From positions 31,422,118 through 31,486,117 of the forward strand of contig CM033106.1 in NCBI GenBank assembly GCA_019321725.1: 64,000 nt of DNA, read 5' to 3'. The notes beneath the pieces were generated by a model. It worked only from the letters and a program-made list of their open reading frames with translations. It had not been told where the DNA came from and did no database searches. Source of the stretch: Paulownia fortunei (lineage: Eukaryota; Streptophyta; Magnoliopsida; Lamiales; Paulowniaceae). The position numbers and the translations under genes were made by a program. Of this stretch, positions 12,650 through 25,416 are shown piece by piece (positions within the stretch are counted from its first letter, which is position 1; each line of letters starts with the position of its first letter).

Positions 12650-15600
12650 TCCTCTTTTTGGTTTCATTTCATAGTTCATGCCGAGTTATGTTATCATGGT
12701 GGTATTCGAGTCTCCAAGAATTCAGTTTTTGTAGCTTTTGGAGATTAAAAATGCCATGTAGATATACAAACTGATTGGCTTGAGTTTCCTCTTTAGGGAT
12801 GTGCTGAGCTTTATGCATGAGCTTGGGAAAGTATTCAGCAGGCATGAAGTAACTTCCTTTATTTTTCGTGTGAATTATGATGATATAAGTTTCTGGTAAA
12901 GCAATCATATGAGGTTTTCTAGTGAAACAAGGTAAGAGTCGCGTTTCATGGTATAAATTTACTGCTCTGTGTTCCTCTATATATTTTTCTTGCAAAGAGT
13001 TGTTGTGTTGGTTCTCACTTGAAGATGGTTTACAGCTATATATGAATTTTTTTTATCATACACTGTTGGGACTCGATGCACACTATAAGTAAGGTCCGAT
13101 TTTGATCTTGGATTTTGGAAATGATGAGAAGAAGATTCCAAACTAAGCTGCACTAACCAAGATCAAGCCTTTAAATACAGGTCTTGTCCAATTGTTTCTA
13201 ACTGGTAAAGTTTAATCTAAGCTACAACTAAACTAAACGAAACATGTCCATTTCTAATAAATTTTGGTCCTAATTTTAAGCCCAACTCAATCTTGGGTTG
13301 GATACAACATAGAATATACTCTCGTCTTATTTTCCTATTTTCTTTTTTTTTTTTTAGTGTGTGTGTGTGTGAAAATATCATATTGGTGTCACGGTGTCAG
13401 GCATTTTACCCGAAACCCCATAAAACCCTTTTTGTGTTTTCCATTAGATTATGCGTCATCTAAATAATTTTTTAAATTTGTACCATAACAACTCTTAAAC
13501 ACACACAGAGGGCCCAGTTACCAATGACATTATGGGTTTCTCAGAAAATTATTCAGTTTGGTTGGGGCTCAAAATCAGTCTGTATTAATGCCCCACGGCC
13601 CAATCTCCAAGGTTCTTACAATTTCTTTTAAGTGAACCATCCAACGGCTGCAAAAATTCACAATGGACACGTGTTTCAGCATTCAACCTTTTTAAGGTTA
13701 AAATAATACTTGGGGTAAATCACACTGAGGACGAGTGCAACAACTATTTGCTGAGACCCTATTTTATTTTAACATGAATGAACTATTTTGAGGGAAAAAA
13801 GTGTTATTCTTGGACAAATAACTGATTGGTTTGAGAAATTAGTATCTGTAGGTTTCCCATGCAAAAATGGTCAACCTGAAGAAAGAACAGGGGCATTGTG
13901 GAAAATTCAGTTCCCATTTTGGTTAAATCAATGTTTGGGGGAAGAACTAATAAGTTATTTCCATTTCAAATTTCTAACTCAATTTCCTGTTATACATGTG
14001 TTGCAGGACTACATAAAATAGTGAGTCCCTAAATTTTCTTATCTCCCAAACAAATGATTGATTGATTTTCTTGCATTCTGGATTAGTTATTAAAATTAAT
14101 CTTTTGACTCGGACAACAAAAAGTTCATTGCTTGAGACTCATCGTTCAGTCCTTTTTATCTTTTTTTTTTTTTTTTGAGAGACAAAATGATCGCTTCTTG
14201 AAATAATGCTAACACTGATAAGATTTCAATAGTTTTAAAATAATCATAATTATTTATATAATGAAATTTATTTGATCCAACCAATCATATAAATGGGTGA
14301 TTGTGATTATCTAAAACTTAAAATCCCATTTTTTTTTTTAAAATTACCTATATCACTATCTATATTTGAGATGGTTGATGTTTAGGATAGTAGTTATAGC
14401 AATTGTTGTGCAAATTATTATATAGAAACGTGGGCGTCAAAACTAACTGATAAAAATATGACATATCTTCTTAAATTCTCTACATTTTTTTTGGGTTATA
14501 TTTTGATGATACCATTATTTAATCTTCTACGATATCTGCTTAGTCCACTAGAAGCTGCAAACTATCATAAGAGTAGTATATAATGTGATTTGTGAACCTA
14601 GCAAATTCTAATTTCTAGCACACTCTTCTTGCAGTTTTTCTAAGAAACCCTCGTCTGTGGGGACACAATTGTCTTTTCAACTTTAAGCCAGTGAGAGTGA
14701 TGATACTCTAATTTGTTAATGCTGCATTAAGCCCTTAAGTAACAAACTGACAACAACAAACATCCACCATTATATTCTCATAATTACGAGTTAGGCTGTT
14801 AACAGAAAGAAACAAAAAAAGACTTGAGTCAAGAAATTCTGTTTCTTCTCTCTTTCTCTCTCTCTCACACACACACATATATCTACTCTCTCTTTCTTTC
14901 TCTCTCACACACAAATACACACATGCATGCGGGGACACAATCTATCAGTGCAATCTGAATGGTCTTGACTAACCTTTTTACTAATTTAGAAAAAATTTGA
15001 CTCCTCTTTTCTCTCACTAGTCAGCACCATCTGTCACCTTGTGAAAAATCTCTGATATAGTTGCAGGAACTTTTTATTTCTCTCACTGCTCAGATGCATG
15101 GTAGGAAATGAATTCATTTTTCACAGGTTGTATTCAATTAATTAATTTAACTAGGGAAGAACCGTACACACTTCACATTACTAAAAAATGCCACATCTCT
15201 TCCTCGAGCCCCTACCTTAACACCCTCCCCTCTTTTCACCCGGATTCCCTCCCTCTGCATTTCATTTCATACATACAGAAACCAGTTATTTTAGTTAACA
15301 TTACTTAGCCAAAAGAGTGAAAAAAAAAAAGAGACAGCAATAACCAGCTTTCATCTTTTTTATTCTGTTGCAGAAGAAAAGGGTAAAAAGAAAACAAAGT
15401 ATCCTTTCCCCTTCACAGGTTTTCTTCTCCCTTCTTCTCTGAGTGTGGGAAAACCTCTTTTTTTCAGCAAGACTCCAACTTTAACTCTGTTTTTGTGTGT
15501 GTGTGTGTGTGTGAACAGCTCCATTTTCTTTTTTATGCAGATGCCAACTTTTATATTTAGGATTAGGGCATAGGAAATGAAATGGCTAAATAGGTCGAAT

Positions 15601-15740
15601 TCTTTAAAGTCATTTTTGTTTTATTGGAAAAAATCCTCTTTAACTGTCCAGATGAGAAATGGGCTGGTCTATAGCTTAAATCACCTGTAAAAGGTTGTAC
15701 ATTTGTCCATTAAATCTCTTAAATCCCAGTAAAAGTAAAG
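12650..15740. other. Intergenic region between the PP2C and DUF630/632 genes
   Basis: No coding region can be supported. The left part probably holds the PP2C 3' UTR. A CACGTG motif occurs at 13668-13673. A duplicated CT/CA microsatellite lies at 14843-14923, and a (TG)n run lies near 15494-15513 in the likely promoter or leader of the next gene. Remaining open frames lack domains. Confidence 0.6.
14843..14923. repeat. Compound (CT)n-(CA)n microsatellite, duplicated
   Basis: Two consecutive units each run from TCTCTCTTTCTCTC-like text into CACACACA. They are about 40 bases apart, so the compound repeat appears duplicated in tandem. On the minus strand it can be read as a Glu/Arg-rich frame, which I treat as an artefact of the repeat. 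Confidence 0.8.
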
Positions 15741-15851
15741 AAAATTTTGTATCTTGGCACAGCCCGACCACTTTTCAGCTCCACATTTCTCCAAGAAACC
15801 ACCTTTCTTTATGTTCTAGTCAGCTCCTTATTTAGGAGAGTAAAAAGAAAC

Positions 15852-18800
15852 ATGGGGTGTATTGCCTCAAGATTAGAAGAAGAAGAGGAAGTAGTGTCCA
15901 TATGTAGAGGAAGGAAACACCAACTCAAGTTAGCTGTGGAGAGAAGATATGCTCTGGCAGATGCACATTACAGATATTGTCAATCCTTATTTGGAGTCTC
16001 AGCAGCTATAAATCTCTTCGTTGCTCGCCATTCTTCACCCCCTTCACCATTTTACATCACATTTCCACCACCTTCTCCACCCTCTCCCCCATAGAAAATG
16101 TGGTTTCAAACCCTTTGTTTCTTCAGCAAGCACCATCCGAACCCACTAGAGAAGCCATTGCCTGTGAGTCATGCAGTTCTTCTACAAGTTCAGTCTCTTC
16201 TGAGGAAGAGTGTCAGGAGAAGAATGGAAAGAAGAAGAAGAACCAGTTTGTGGGTATTTTTACATGGATATGCCTCAGACAATGGCTTCACCCCAAAGGG
16301 ATTTTGGGTGGGATTTCTTTAACCCTTTTAATAGTGTGACAAGGCCAGAAATAATAAGTGTTTATAATAGGATTTCTGAGGAGGATTTAAGGGTTGTGAG
16401 AGAACAAGAAGGAATTCCAGAGCTTGAAGATGAAGAAGGTGAAAAAATGGAGGAAGAAAAAAAGGCTGTGGTGGAAAAAGAAACAGTCAATGTAGAGCAG
16501 AAGGAGCAAGGAATTGAGGTTGTGAAGGCAGTGGACAGTGCTAAGATGAGCCAGGGGAGCAGCTACAAAAGGGGCTGACTGTTATTGATACACCAGTGAG
16601 AGGGAGGGAGTTGTTGGAGGCTTTAAAAGACATTGAAGACCATTTCATCAGGGCTTATGATTCTGGCAAGGATGTTTCCAGGATGCTAGAGTGCAACAGG
16701 GTGCATTTGCAGTCTAATCTGGAGGAAATAAAAGGTGAACATTTTTTTTCAGAATCAGATTTGTAGCTTTTATTTTATTACCCCGAATAGTTAGTGTAAA
16801 TTTTTAGCTCTGCTCACCACCTGTAGAGGGAACTGTAACATAGTAAGATATTCCCATTAATATTAAAAAAGTGATGGCTGTAAGATATTCCAATTAATAT
16901 TAAAAAAGTGACGGCATGTAACATGAGATATTCCATTTGCTATTTTTTGCTCTCCATCTCGTTACTCTTCGTAGTTTATTTTCTCAATCATTATGTATTG
17001 TATTTCGGGTCTTTTTTTTCTGTTAATGTAATTATGCTCTCAATCTGGTTACTCTGTATTTTTTGTGGACAGAATTCTGCATAACTTTTTTTTCTTAATT
17101 CTTTTAGATTGTTCAAGGCTATGATATGACATCTGCCCTTGGCTGATGAAATAAAGGATATGGGACACTTTCCAATTATTGCTCATGAAGCTCCAGTTCT
17201 TTTCCTAAGTGAATGCTCCTTTTATTTTCTTTCTTTTTGCTCTAATCATTTTAAGGTTACTCTTATGTTCAAATTTTTGACTTTATTTTTTTAATTTCGA
17301 ATTAAATGGTCAGAGTCATTTAATTGTTTCCAGTTAGAAATTCACATTTCAGCAAACCTCTCACAACTCTTATTCCCCTTGCCTCCTAGAAAAAAATGCT
17401 CTGGTGGACTGTACAATCTATATTATAATGGAAAGTTTCATATACCTAATTACATGATTACCTATCTTCGCCACTGCTTGCACTTCATTAATTTATAATG
17501 CTCCAACAAATTTCCCCTTTTCCCTTTCCTCTCTTAATTAAAATTCAGTGTCATACATTCCTTGTGTTCCCCTCTTTCTTTGAACTCTGAAAATATTTTA
17601 CTAGTAATTTCAGGGAGGCAATGACTTGTACTGATGGCTAGTGAAATCAGCCTATAAAATGATCTGGTCCCTTTGCTTTTCGATCTCAAAATAAGTCTAG
17701 CTGTTGATGTAACCAAATTACAAGTATGCAGATTATCCTCTCATAGCGACAAGTTGAGTTTAAAACAATGGGGTTGTCTTCATTTCTTTGATCATTCTCA
17801 TTCCAGAAGGCAAAAACAAACTTGATGTTGTGCCATCTGTTCTATAGAAATGTAGTCGGGCTCGTTCAAGTTTTCCAATGATGATCATTTATAGGGATTA
17901 TAGGAATTTCTCCAATGAACATATTGCAATCATCTTCTTCTGGTATTGTAAATCTCCTTTATCTTGCTTGGAAACTTTATTCCTAATTGCCTTCTTGTTC
18001 TCGTCACTTTCCTGATTTCATTCACACAACCATGTGGATGCAGAAAACTCAACAAAATTGATCCAAGCTATCACATGGCGGTCTGCTTCTTCCCGTTCAT
18101 CATCATGTAAGAGTTTAGTAGCGTCTGGTTCCAAAAGTTCTTCAACATGGACAGAATTTAGCAATGATCTCTTTGATGATTATGGAGGAATGGCTTCTGG
18201 AAGCCATACACTGACGTTAGAAAGGCTGTATGCCTGGCAGAAAAAACTCTATGAAGAAGTCAAGGTAATAGTCATTTCCCAAACTGCTGGTTTTTTTCTT
18301 TGGTCCACATGACTTCTCTCCAATGGCCCCTTTTGATGCAAATTGATGCATTTGAAATCAATAGAGCACGCAAAGCTAAACAATTAAATAAATCATTCTG
18401 TAAGTTGTCTTGATTATCCACTGGATTTTAGTATGTGTCACAGAGCAGCCTCTGGGTTATTGAAAATTTTTTAAGTGCTATCAAAAGAATTTCCATCCAG
18501 CTGTTTTTATCAAGAAAATATGCTAGACTTCTGAATCCCTGCTGTTTCCAGCTAGTTTTTGAAAGTATGACCATGCTGTTGCAGGCTGAAACTTGTAATT
18601 GGTTTGATCTTGGCACCACAAACCTGAAGACTTAATTTACCTGCTCTTATAACTTACTGTGGCATGAGTTTTATCCACGTGGAATACAAGATTTTAACTT
18701 CTGCAACCATATGGCTAATAGATTTCCTGGTATAAAAAAAAATGCTTAATACAGCAAAAATATCACCTCATTTCAAAAATTAAAGCACAAAAACAATAGA

Positions 18801-20011
18801 TTTGTTCTTACTCTATCTATTTTTAGTGCTTGACTGTTTACTTGCCTCCTCCAGGGTGGAGATAGCATCCGAAGAATTTATGAAAGGAAATGCAATCAAC
18901 TTAGAAATCAAGATGCTAGAGGAGATGAAGGGCTTACAGTGGACAAAAGCAGAGCAGCGGTCAAAGATCTGTATAGCAGGATCCTTGTGGCAATTCGTAG
19001 TGCTGAAACAATTTCAAACAAAATTGAGAAACTGAGAGATGAAGAACTGGAGCCACAAATAAGGGAATTACTTCAAGGGTAAAATTAAGTCACTCATAAA
19101 TGAAAGAAAGAAGAAGAAAAGAATATATGATCTTGCATTTGACTTCTTTTTTTATCTCTATTTCTGTTCAATGCAGAATGACGAGAACCTGGAAAATTAT
19201 GTTGGAGTCGCACGAAATCCAGAATAAGATTATATTCGAAGTGAAAACATTTACCTGCCCGTCTTATGGAAAATTTTGCAATGAATCTCACCGGCTTGCA
19301 ACACTTCAGCTGGAAACTGAGCTTGTGAATTGGCGTTCATGTTTCATAGAGTATGTTGCAGCCCAAAAGCTGTACATTGAAGCCCTTTATGGATGGTTGT
19401 CGAAGTTTGTTGCCCCTGAAGTTGAATTTTACTCCAGGGGCAGGACTTCTGCTCCACCATGTCGATCAAATGGCCCCCCACTTCTCAGACTCTGTCATGA
19501 TTGGTTGGATTCCATGAACAAGTTACCAGATAAGGCAGTTTCATTCGCTATAAAAAGCTGTGCGAAGGATGTTAGAGCTTTATGGCTTCAGCAAGGGGAG
19601 GAACAACAACAAAAGAGGAAAGTTGATAGACTTTCCAAAGAACTAGATAAAAAGATTTTGGCTTTCCAGAAGGCTGAGAATAGGATCTTTGAGTTCAGGC
19701 TGACAGACAAAGATACAGAGCCGGAGATGGAGCATCAGGCTGAATCGTTGGTAGAGGGCAAGGATATGCTGGACAATTTCCAAAGAAGGGTTGACTTGGA
19801 GAAGGAAAAACACCATAACTGCATGCTAGAAACTGAGAAGATCACCCTAAATGGTTTTCAGACTGGGTTTTGTAGGGTTTTCGAGTCTCTGACAGAATTC
19901 TCCAGGGCAGCTTTAAAAATGTATAATGACCTAAGCACCTTTGAGAATGCTGAGAAAGTTGGGAAACCATCTTGTATAGAGGGTACGCAAATGGAAAACG
20001 GTAGCAGATGA
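15852..20011 (+). CDS. DUF630/DUF632 protein (NRG2/REL2/APSR1-like), frame-disrupted in exon 1
   Basis: Exons: 15852-16734, 18044-18264, 18855-19078 and 19177-20011, all GT-AG, about 721 residues if the frame is restored. The N-terminus MGCIASRLEEEEEV carries Gly2/Cys3, a myristoylation/palmitoylation-type signal, and the Lys/Arg-rich DUF630 region follows. Next come a Pro-rich linker and an acidic segment containing QRDFGWDFFNPF. DUF632 starts near RGRELLEALKDIEDHF and runs to the end; its C-terminal half looks coiled-coil. Relatives include Arabidopsis NRG2 (nitrate signalling) and rice REL2 (leaf shape); the role here is unknown. Exon 1 needs three frame changes, each a missing base: in a C run at 16086-16090 (the uncorrected frame stops at 16092-16094), between about 16205 and 16225, and near 16543-16545 (the old frame stops at 16576-16578). 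Exons 2-4 are intact. It is either a recently damaged gene or a sequence with indel errors. Confidence 0.85.
16844..16917. repeat. Tandem duplication, two 37-bp units, in intron 1 of the DUF630/632 gene
   Basis: TAAGATATTCC(C/A)ATTAATA followed by TTAAAAAAGTGA(T/C)GGC occurs twice in a row with a period of 37, starting at 16844 and 16881. A third, shorter echo (GAGATATTCCATTTGC) follows at about 16925. It is intronic and not expected to be coding. Confidence 0.85.
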
Positions 20012-20754
20012 CATAAAAAATGCTTGTTTAGATGCTTCGTGTTGTAGGGTTTTATTTTTAAATGTTGTGCTTTAGATTGTGTCAAAGCAACTCGCTGAGA
20101 CATTGTTCAGGCATTGTTTGTTTATGATTTTTTTGGCTATTAGCAGCTGCTTGATATTTTGACACATGTTGCCCACAACTTTGCTTCCAAACTGGCTTCC
20201 TGATCATACATCTATACAGAGTCCCAATAAGTTGTTAGAGAGCAAGATGATGGTGAGCATGATGTGAGCTGTTATTGACAAGAACATTCCCTTTGGCCTT
20301 GCGCTCATACAAAGTATTGATGTCTTTGTTTCTCTCCATAATTTCTTGTTTCTCAATCCCATCGCTGCAATCAAGAGATGGTCAAAATTTCTCATCCAAC
20401 TGTATGTTACCTTACATGAATCCCCGCATCACCAACAGGATCTCTTCAGCATGTGTTTATGTATTTCGCATCAAAAGAATTATTAGTTGCTGTACAAAGA
20501 TCAACAGACAATTACATCTTCAAAGACTGAACAAATATGGAACACTGACAACAGAGATGACAACTTCAAAGAATGAGCAAATACTGAACGTGTGGATAAC
20601 ATTTGCAAAGAAATGTATTTACTGACATAGGTTCTAAAACATTCCATTTGTACAATGTATATAGAGAAATACACATCCTAGATAAGCATTGCTAGACTTT
20701 TGCGATGACTTAAAGTTGACCTCCCAGACTTGAGTACTACAATTTAGCCTTATT
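20012..20754. other. Convergent intergenic region (two 3' UTRs)
   Basis: The DUF630/632 gene ends at 20011 on + and the CPP1-like gene ends at 20755 on -. The stretch probably consists of their 3' UTRs. No domain-bearing frame is seen. Confidence 0.6.
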
Positions 20755-23700
20755 CTATCTCAAGTATAAGGAGATCAAAAATTGCGAGAAGAGTATTAAT
20801 TCGCTCACAACAGTGGCTGGAGTGTTTATTCCCATAAATGGGACGATGTCAACCTGCAACCAACTCTCTACTGCTGAGCCCACTACTGCACCAGCCACTA
20901 GCCCTCCAATCGTTATGACAGTTGCCTTCCCTGCAGAAGTGAATTGAAAATCATTTTTAGTCAGCCAGAGAAACCATAATTGTAATAAATTTTAGTTTAT
21001 GTTCTTTTGTGATGAGATCACAATCATAATTGGCACTTCTTTCCAACATTTCATGAAAATGGATTAATAAATTTGAGAGACTAGGTGGAAAATCTACTTT
21101 TGAGTAAGTGGTAGTAGACCTCCATGCTGAATTGAGTAACTAATGCAAGAAACTGAGCAGAGACCAACTTTGGCATAGTAAGCAGAGTGACATTTTACAT
21201 GTTTATGCCCAAAATCTAAGTGTACTTTTGAACCTCATCAAAAGACGAGATTTCACACAACTTGTATATTCAATCCAATCCATCATTGCAAAGTTTCAGG
21301 AGTACTAATGAATCAAGAAAGTAACTCGGCAAGTATGCAAGCATTGAGCAGCCTTGGAAAAGTTTTGGATTATTCTGCAGTTCAAAGCAAGAAGTAGTGA
21401 GATGTGATTGCTGTACATTTTTTTTTTTTTTTGCAACTACAGCGTCCCCACCCCCCAAGTTTCTAGTACTCTCTTAATTTTACCAAAACAATCGAACTAT
21501 TCTTGATTCACAGATATCCTACTTTTCAAATCCTAAGGGTATCAAGTTTAAGGGTAATTAGTTTCGGCATGAACAGGATTAGCTTAATAATCACACAGCC
21601 ATACTTCTCCAGGACTGTCAGGTCTAAACTTAGCTGCCACAGATGATCATCTTAAAATAAGTTTTGCAGGTATTTTCCTTCTCAGGTTCAAAAGAGGCAA
21701 AACCAGGAAATTATCAACAACGGATAGTTGCAAGGGGTGTTCCGAAAAAATAGTGCATCAAACTCCTGGTTAAAGAAGAAAAAAGCTCATTTTCTTACCT
21801 AATTTGACATTTTTCTTAGTCATGAAGTATAAGGATGCCCCAAAGCTAGTGGCTAAAATAAGGCCAGGAACATCAGCCCCAGCATATGGTACCATGGAAG
21901 ATACTGAAGCTCCATTTACATATGTTAAGACCATTAGAGCTCCATACACCCCAGCTTGCACGCCTAACTCACTAGTAGATGGTGCTTCCACTGAGAGGGG
22001 TGCGTTTTTGACAGAAGTCTGCAGCCATTTAGGCATTGACCCCATTTTAGGAGCATTTATGGGTTTAACATCAGCATAACGAATGCTGCTATTTACAACT
22101 TTCCCTGCTCTCCGTTGTGATAAGCTCTGCATTAGCAGCATATCATACGCAGCCTCTACCTGTATATGATAAGCCATATTAATGCAAGTAAGTTTTGACA
22201 AAGCAAAAGAAAATAGCTGCATTGTTAATGCCCTGATTATAATCTACAAGATACACATTTGAGATCAGAGTTGCAGCTGGGTAAGTGAAAAGCCAGAAAA
22301 AAAAAATTGATCCGCAAAACAGTTTGATATTTCATCTGATATTTAACTTGAACCTATACAGCTCTTCCATGTAATGGTGGCGGCCTTTAAAGGTTCTAGC
22401 TTGTGCCTGCTAACAAATAACCACATGCAGACATACACAAGCAGCATGGATATTTACTCTTCACTTTTTTTTTTCCTTCTTTTTTTATTTATTTATGTAT
22501 TTATTGGGGGATATTGGGCGTGGGGGGTGAGTATGGTGTGTTTCTTTATAGAGGATGAGATCATCATTTTCGCATAGGTTCCTTGGCAATAATATCTATT
22601 GTCCCACTAGTTTCTTTAACAGCCAAGCTGAAATATATACAACTTAAAGACTTCTGTTTCAGCCCTCTGATGTTGAAATGGAAAATAATTTCAGGTTATT
22701 ACTTGAGAAAACTAACAAATTTTGGTAATCCTCATAAACGCTGCTAGTTGGAACTTGGAAGAATGGGCCGTATTTTATTCTCATTTTTATTTATTTATGT
22801 GCTTCATTTTTCCCCATTCTTTCCAATCTTCCCAGACCAACAACAGATATCTCCTTCCTCTTTCACAGTTTCGCTCATCACAATCACGTCTATTTCCACA
22901 AGGCACCAACTAAACACCCCTATTGGGACCTAAAGAGCAATAAAACAGCCAGCAACACCTCTAACCTTGTAGTCCAGAAAAATAACAAAAACATTGTTCA
23001 CAGCCCTAAAGTAATGTTCACCTCAAAGGAGTTAGACTTCCAGGGACGTTAAGGATTCATATACATAATAGTTGGTATTGTGAGTCGAGGCAGAGGTCTA
23101 CCGTTAGGTGCTGCCATTTTAGTGGATAGACAATGGTGGAGATGAGCAAACTGATGGTGAATTTAGTAATAGTCTGGCTGTTGATGGTTTATGTTAGTGG
23201 CAGAAGACCATAGCAAGTAGTCAAGTACCTCTCTGCCATCGTTGGAATTAGTGTTACCTAACTAAACTGCCATGCTGAAGGCCCTTCTGTGCGTTACACA
23301 ACAGTGTAAACAGAAAACTCTATGTTGCTTCAGGTATAACTGTCAAAAGTGATACCCCACCATTGCTTGTTTACCACAGAACAGAAAGTACCCACTGTGG
23401 TGGTACCCACAATAGAATTTGATGGCATCGCCATTATGGTATGTGTTTATAACTCTTGTACCCTACCACCTTTAGAATTGTCCAATGAAAATCTATTATG
23501 TGCTTGGTGTTTTCGGCCCTAATTTCAAGGTGAACTCTGGTAAACGACAACAGAGGAATGTGATCTAGCATGCTTGTTTTGGTGTTTCTAACTTTTGGCA
23601 ACAGAAATATGAATGCAGAAACAGGTCACCTAATAGTCCCTTACTGTTATCTGATTCCGGCACATTCACGGTTAGTTCTACCAAAAATTTGTTAAATAAA

Positions 23701-24536
23701 CAACCACCTAACAAGAGGCATCATGAATTTCAAGAACAATAAGAAAGATTAAAGCTTTATTTTAACAACTTTCACAAGTTTTCTGAAACAAAATAAGCCC
23801 TATAGACATACTAATATTTAAATTAAAGTTTATATTAAAGACAGCCAATAAGCAGTAAATTTCTATTTTACAAGAAAGCTTGCTAATATCAAGAAAAACT
23901 CAATCCAACGCCCGAGTTCAAAGACCAGAACACCCCTAATTCAAGGCTTTATATGCACAATTGCACATATGATATTTAAAATTCCAAGACCACAAAAATT
24001 CCAGCTTTTCACACACTCATCAGCTAAAGCAACTGGCTTTAGCAGAACCCATTTAATAACAAATACTGAAATGCAAATTAAAACATCCTGTTGACATTAA
24101 TCGGCCAAAAACGCACTTCTAAAACACCATAGACTAAAAATAATAATTTCTATTAATTAGGAAAACAAAAGATACGAAAGAGAAAAGAGAAAAAAGGAAG
24201 GACCTGAGAAATTGCTTGTTGGTCATCTTTACAAGTAGCGATAATTGAATTCTTTGCTCGGAGAATATCGTCGAAAGATGCACCCTCAGATACGCCCAGT
24301 ACTTTGAGAGCATTCTCCACCGACATCTCGAACGGCGCAGAGTCGTCGGCACGCGAGCCTGCTTGCAGCGGTGCGGCTAATATGCGGCGGGTGAACAGTA
24401 CGCTCCATGGACGGCGGCGGCACGAGTCGAGCACCTTAACTATCGGTTCTGGGCCGGGCCGGCGGAAATAGGTTGACCTGGGCCGGTCCAAACCGACGAT
24501 GGCGCGGTTGGGCCGGACGGAAAGAGCTGTGGCCAT
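20755..24536 (-). CDS. Plastid CPP1-like J-like membrane protein (DUF3353 family)
   Basis: A 289-residue protein from three exons on the minus strand: 24536-24204, 22159-21799 and 20930-20755 (GT-AG, frame closes exactly). The first 45 or so residues are rich in Arg, Ser and Pro and poor in acids, like a chloroplast transit peptide. Next comes the J-like helical region SVENALKVLGVSEGASFDDI to SLSQRRAGKV, which has no HPD motif. Four hydrophobic segments follow (around GVYGALMVLTYV, PGLILATSFGASLYFM, VITIGGLVAGAVVGSAV and the C-terminal SELILFSQFLISLYL). CPP1 (chaperone-like protein of POR1) in this family stabilises protochlorophyllide oxidoreductase in plastid membranes; whether this paralogue does the same is inference. 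Intron 1 is 2.0 kb. The gene is head-to-head with the desaturase-like gene. Confidence 0.9.
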
Positions 24537-25416
24537 ATGCTAGCGTGTGATGTGAGTGTAAAGAAGGAAAGTATTTAACTGTAGAGGCAATAAAGAATTT
24601 CTTGTGGGGGTGTTTTCATTATTATGAGTGTAGGTAGAGTGGAAGGGAAGGAGATGACGTGGCCTTCCTTGGAAGTATATATTTTTCTTAGTGTGGGGGA
24701 TTTGGAATTTTGGACTGGAAAGAAGGGAAAATATCATTTGTTATTTTTATGTATTTCTAGTTTTAGGCAAGTATTATTATTTTCATTTCAGGTAAACATT
24801 CTTGTTTCTTTTGTTTATAATGGATTTATTTTACAAAGGTAGATCCTAAACTCAGATCAGTTTATTTGTTAATGAATGTCGATTGTCAAAGGTGAGGACA
24901 TTTTTTAATTTAATTTTTAAGGACTCTATTAATTAAAATTTATTGGTGTCACATCTATCAAAAGTATACACCCTATATATAGTTTGTAGTTCTCTTTTTT
25001 AGGGAAAAAAAAGTATAATAGATTAAAATTAGTAATTTCTGCATTGGTTTATATTATTCTTGAAAAATCAAGCACTGCTAGTATTGTTTATAGCAGTATC
25101 TTGATTTTTTCCTAATTTTTTGTGGCTGGAGGTAGGTTGGTCAGTCACTATCTTGTTTTTTTCCCCTTTCATACAAACAAGTGGAATTAAAGCACACAAG
25201 AATATACACCTCTTATGATTGCCCAGTGGTGCACATGAAATTGGCTAATTTTATACGCAAAAGCTTTATCAGAATTGTGGCCGCGGGCCTCAGCACAAAT
25301 CCCGTTAAAAAAGCCCGGGAGCACTTAAATGGTCGTTAAATAGCCGTTTAAATTTTTTTGCCAAAAATTAGAAAAAGGAAAAAGAGAGCCTTTGCCGAGA
25401 GCAAAGCAGAAGAAAC
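24537..25416. promoter_or_regulatory. Shared divergent promoter region (CPP1-like and desaturase-like genes)
   Basis: The two start codons lie 880 bases apart facing away from each other, so both promoters must lie here or overlap. A TGACGTGG motif (24655-24662, bZIP/TGA-type core) sits about 120 bases from the CPP1-like start. Both products look plastid-related, so common light regulation is possible but not shown. Confidence 0.4.

Noticed and set aside
13788..14021. 77-codon + strand frame
   Set aside because: AT-rich intergenic DNA, no domain, no GC rise and no flanking exons.
21804..22079. 91-codon open frame on + opposite CPP1-like exon 2
   Set aside because: It is the antisense of a clearly conserved exon and has no features of its own.
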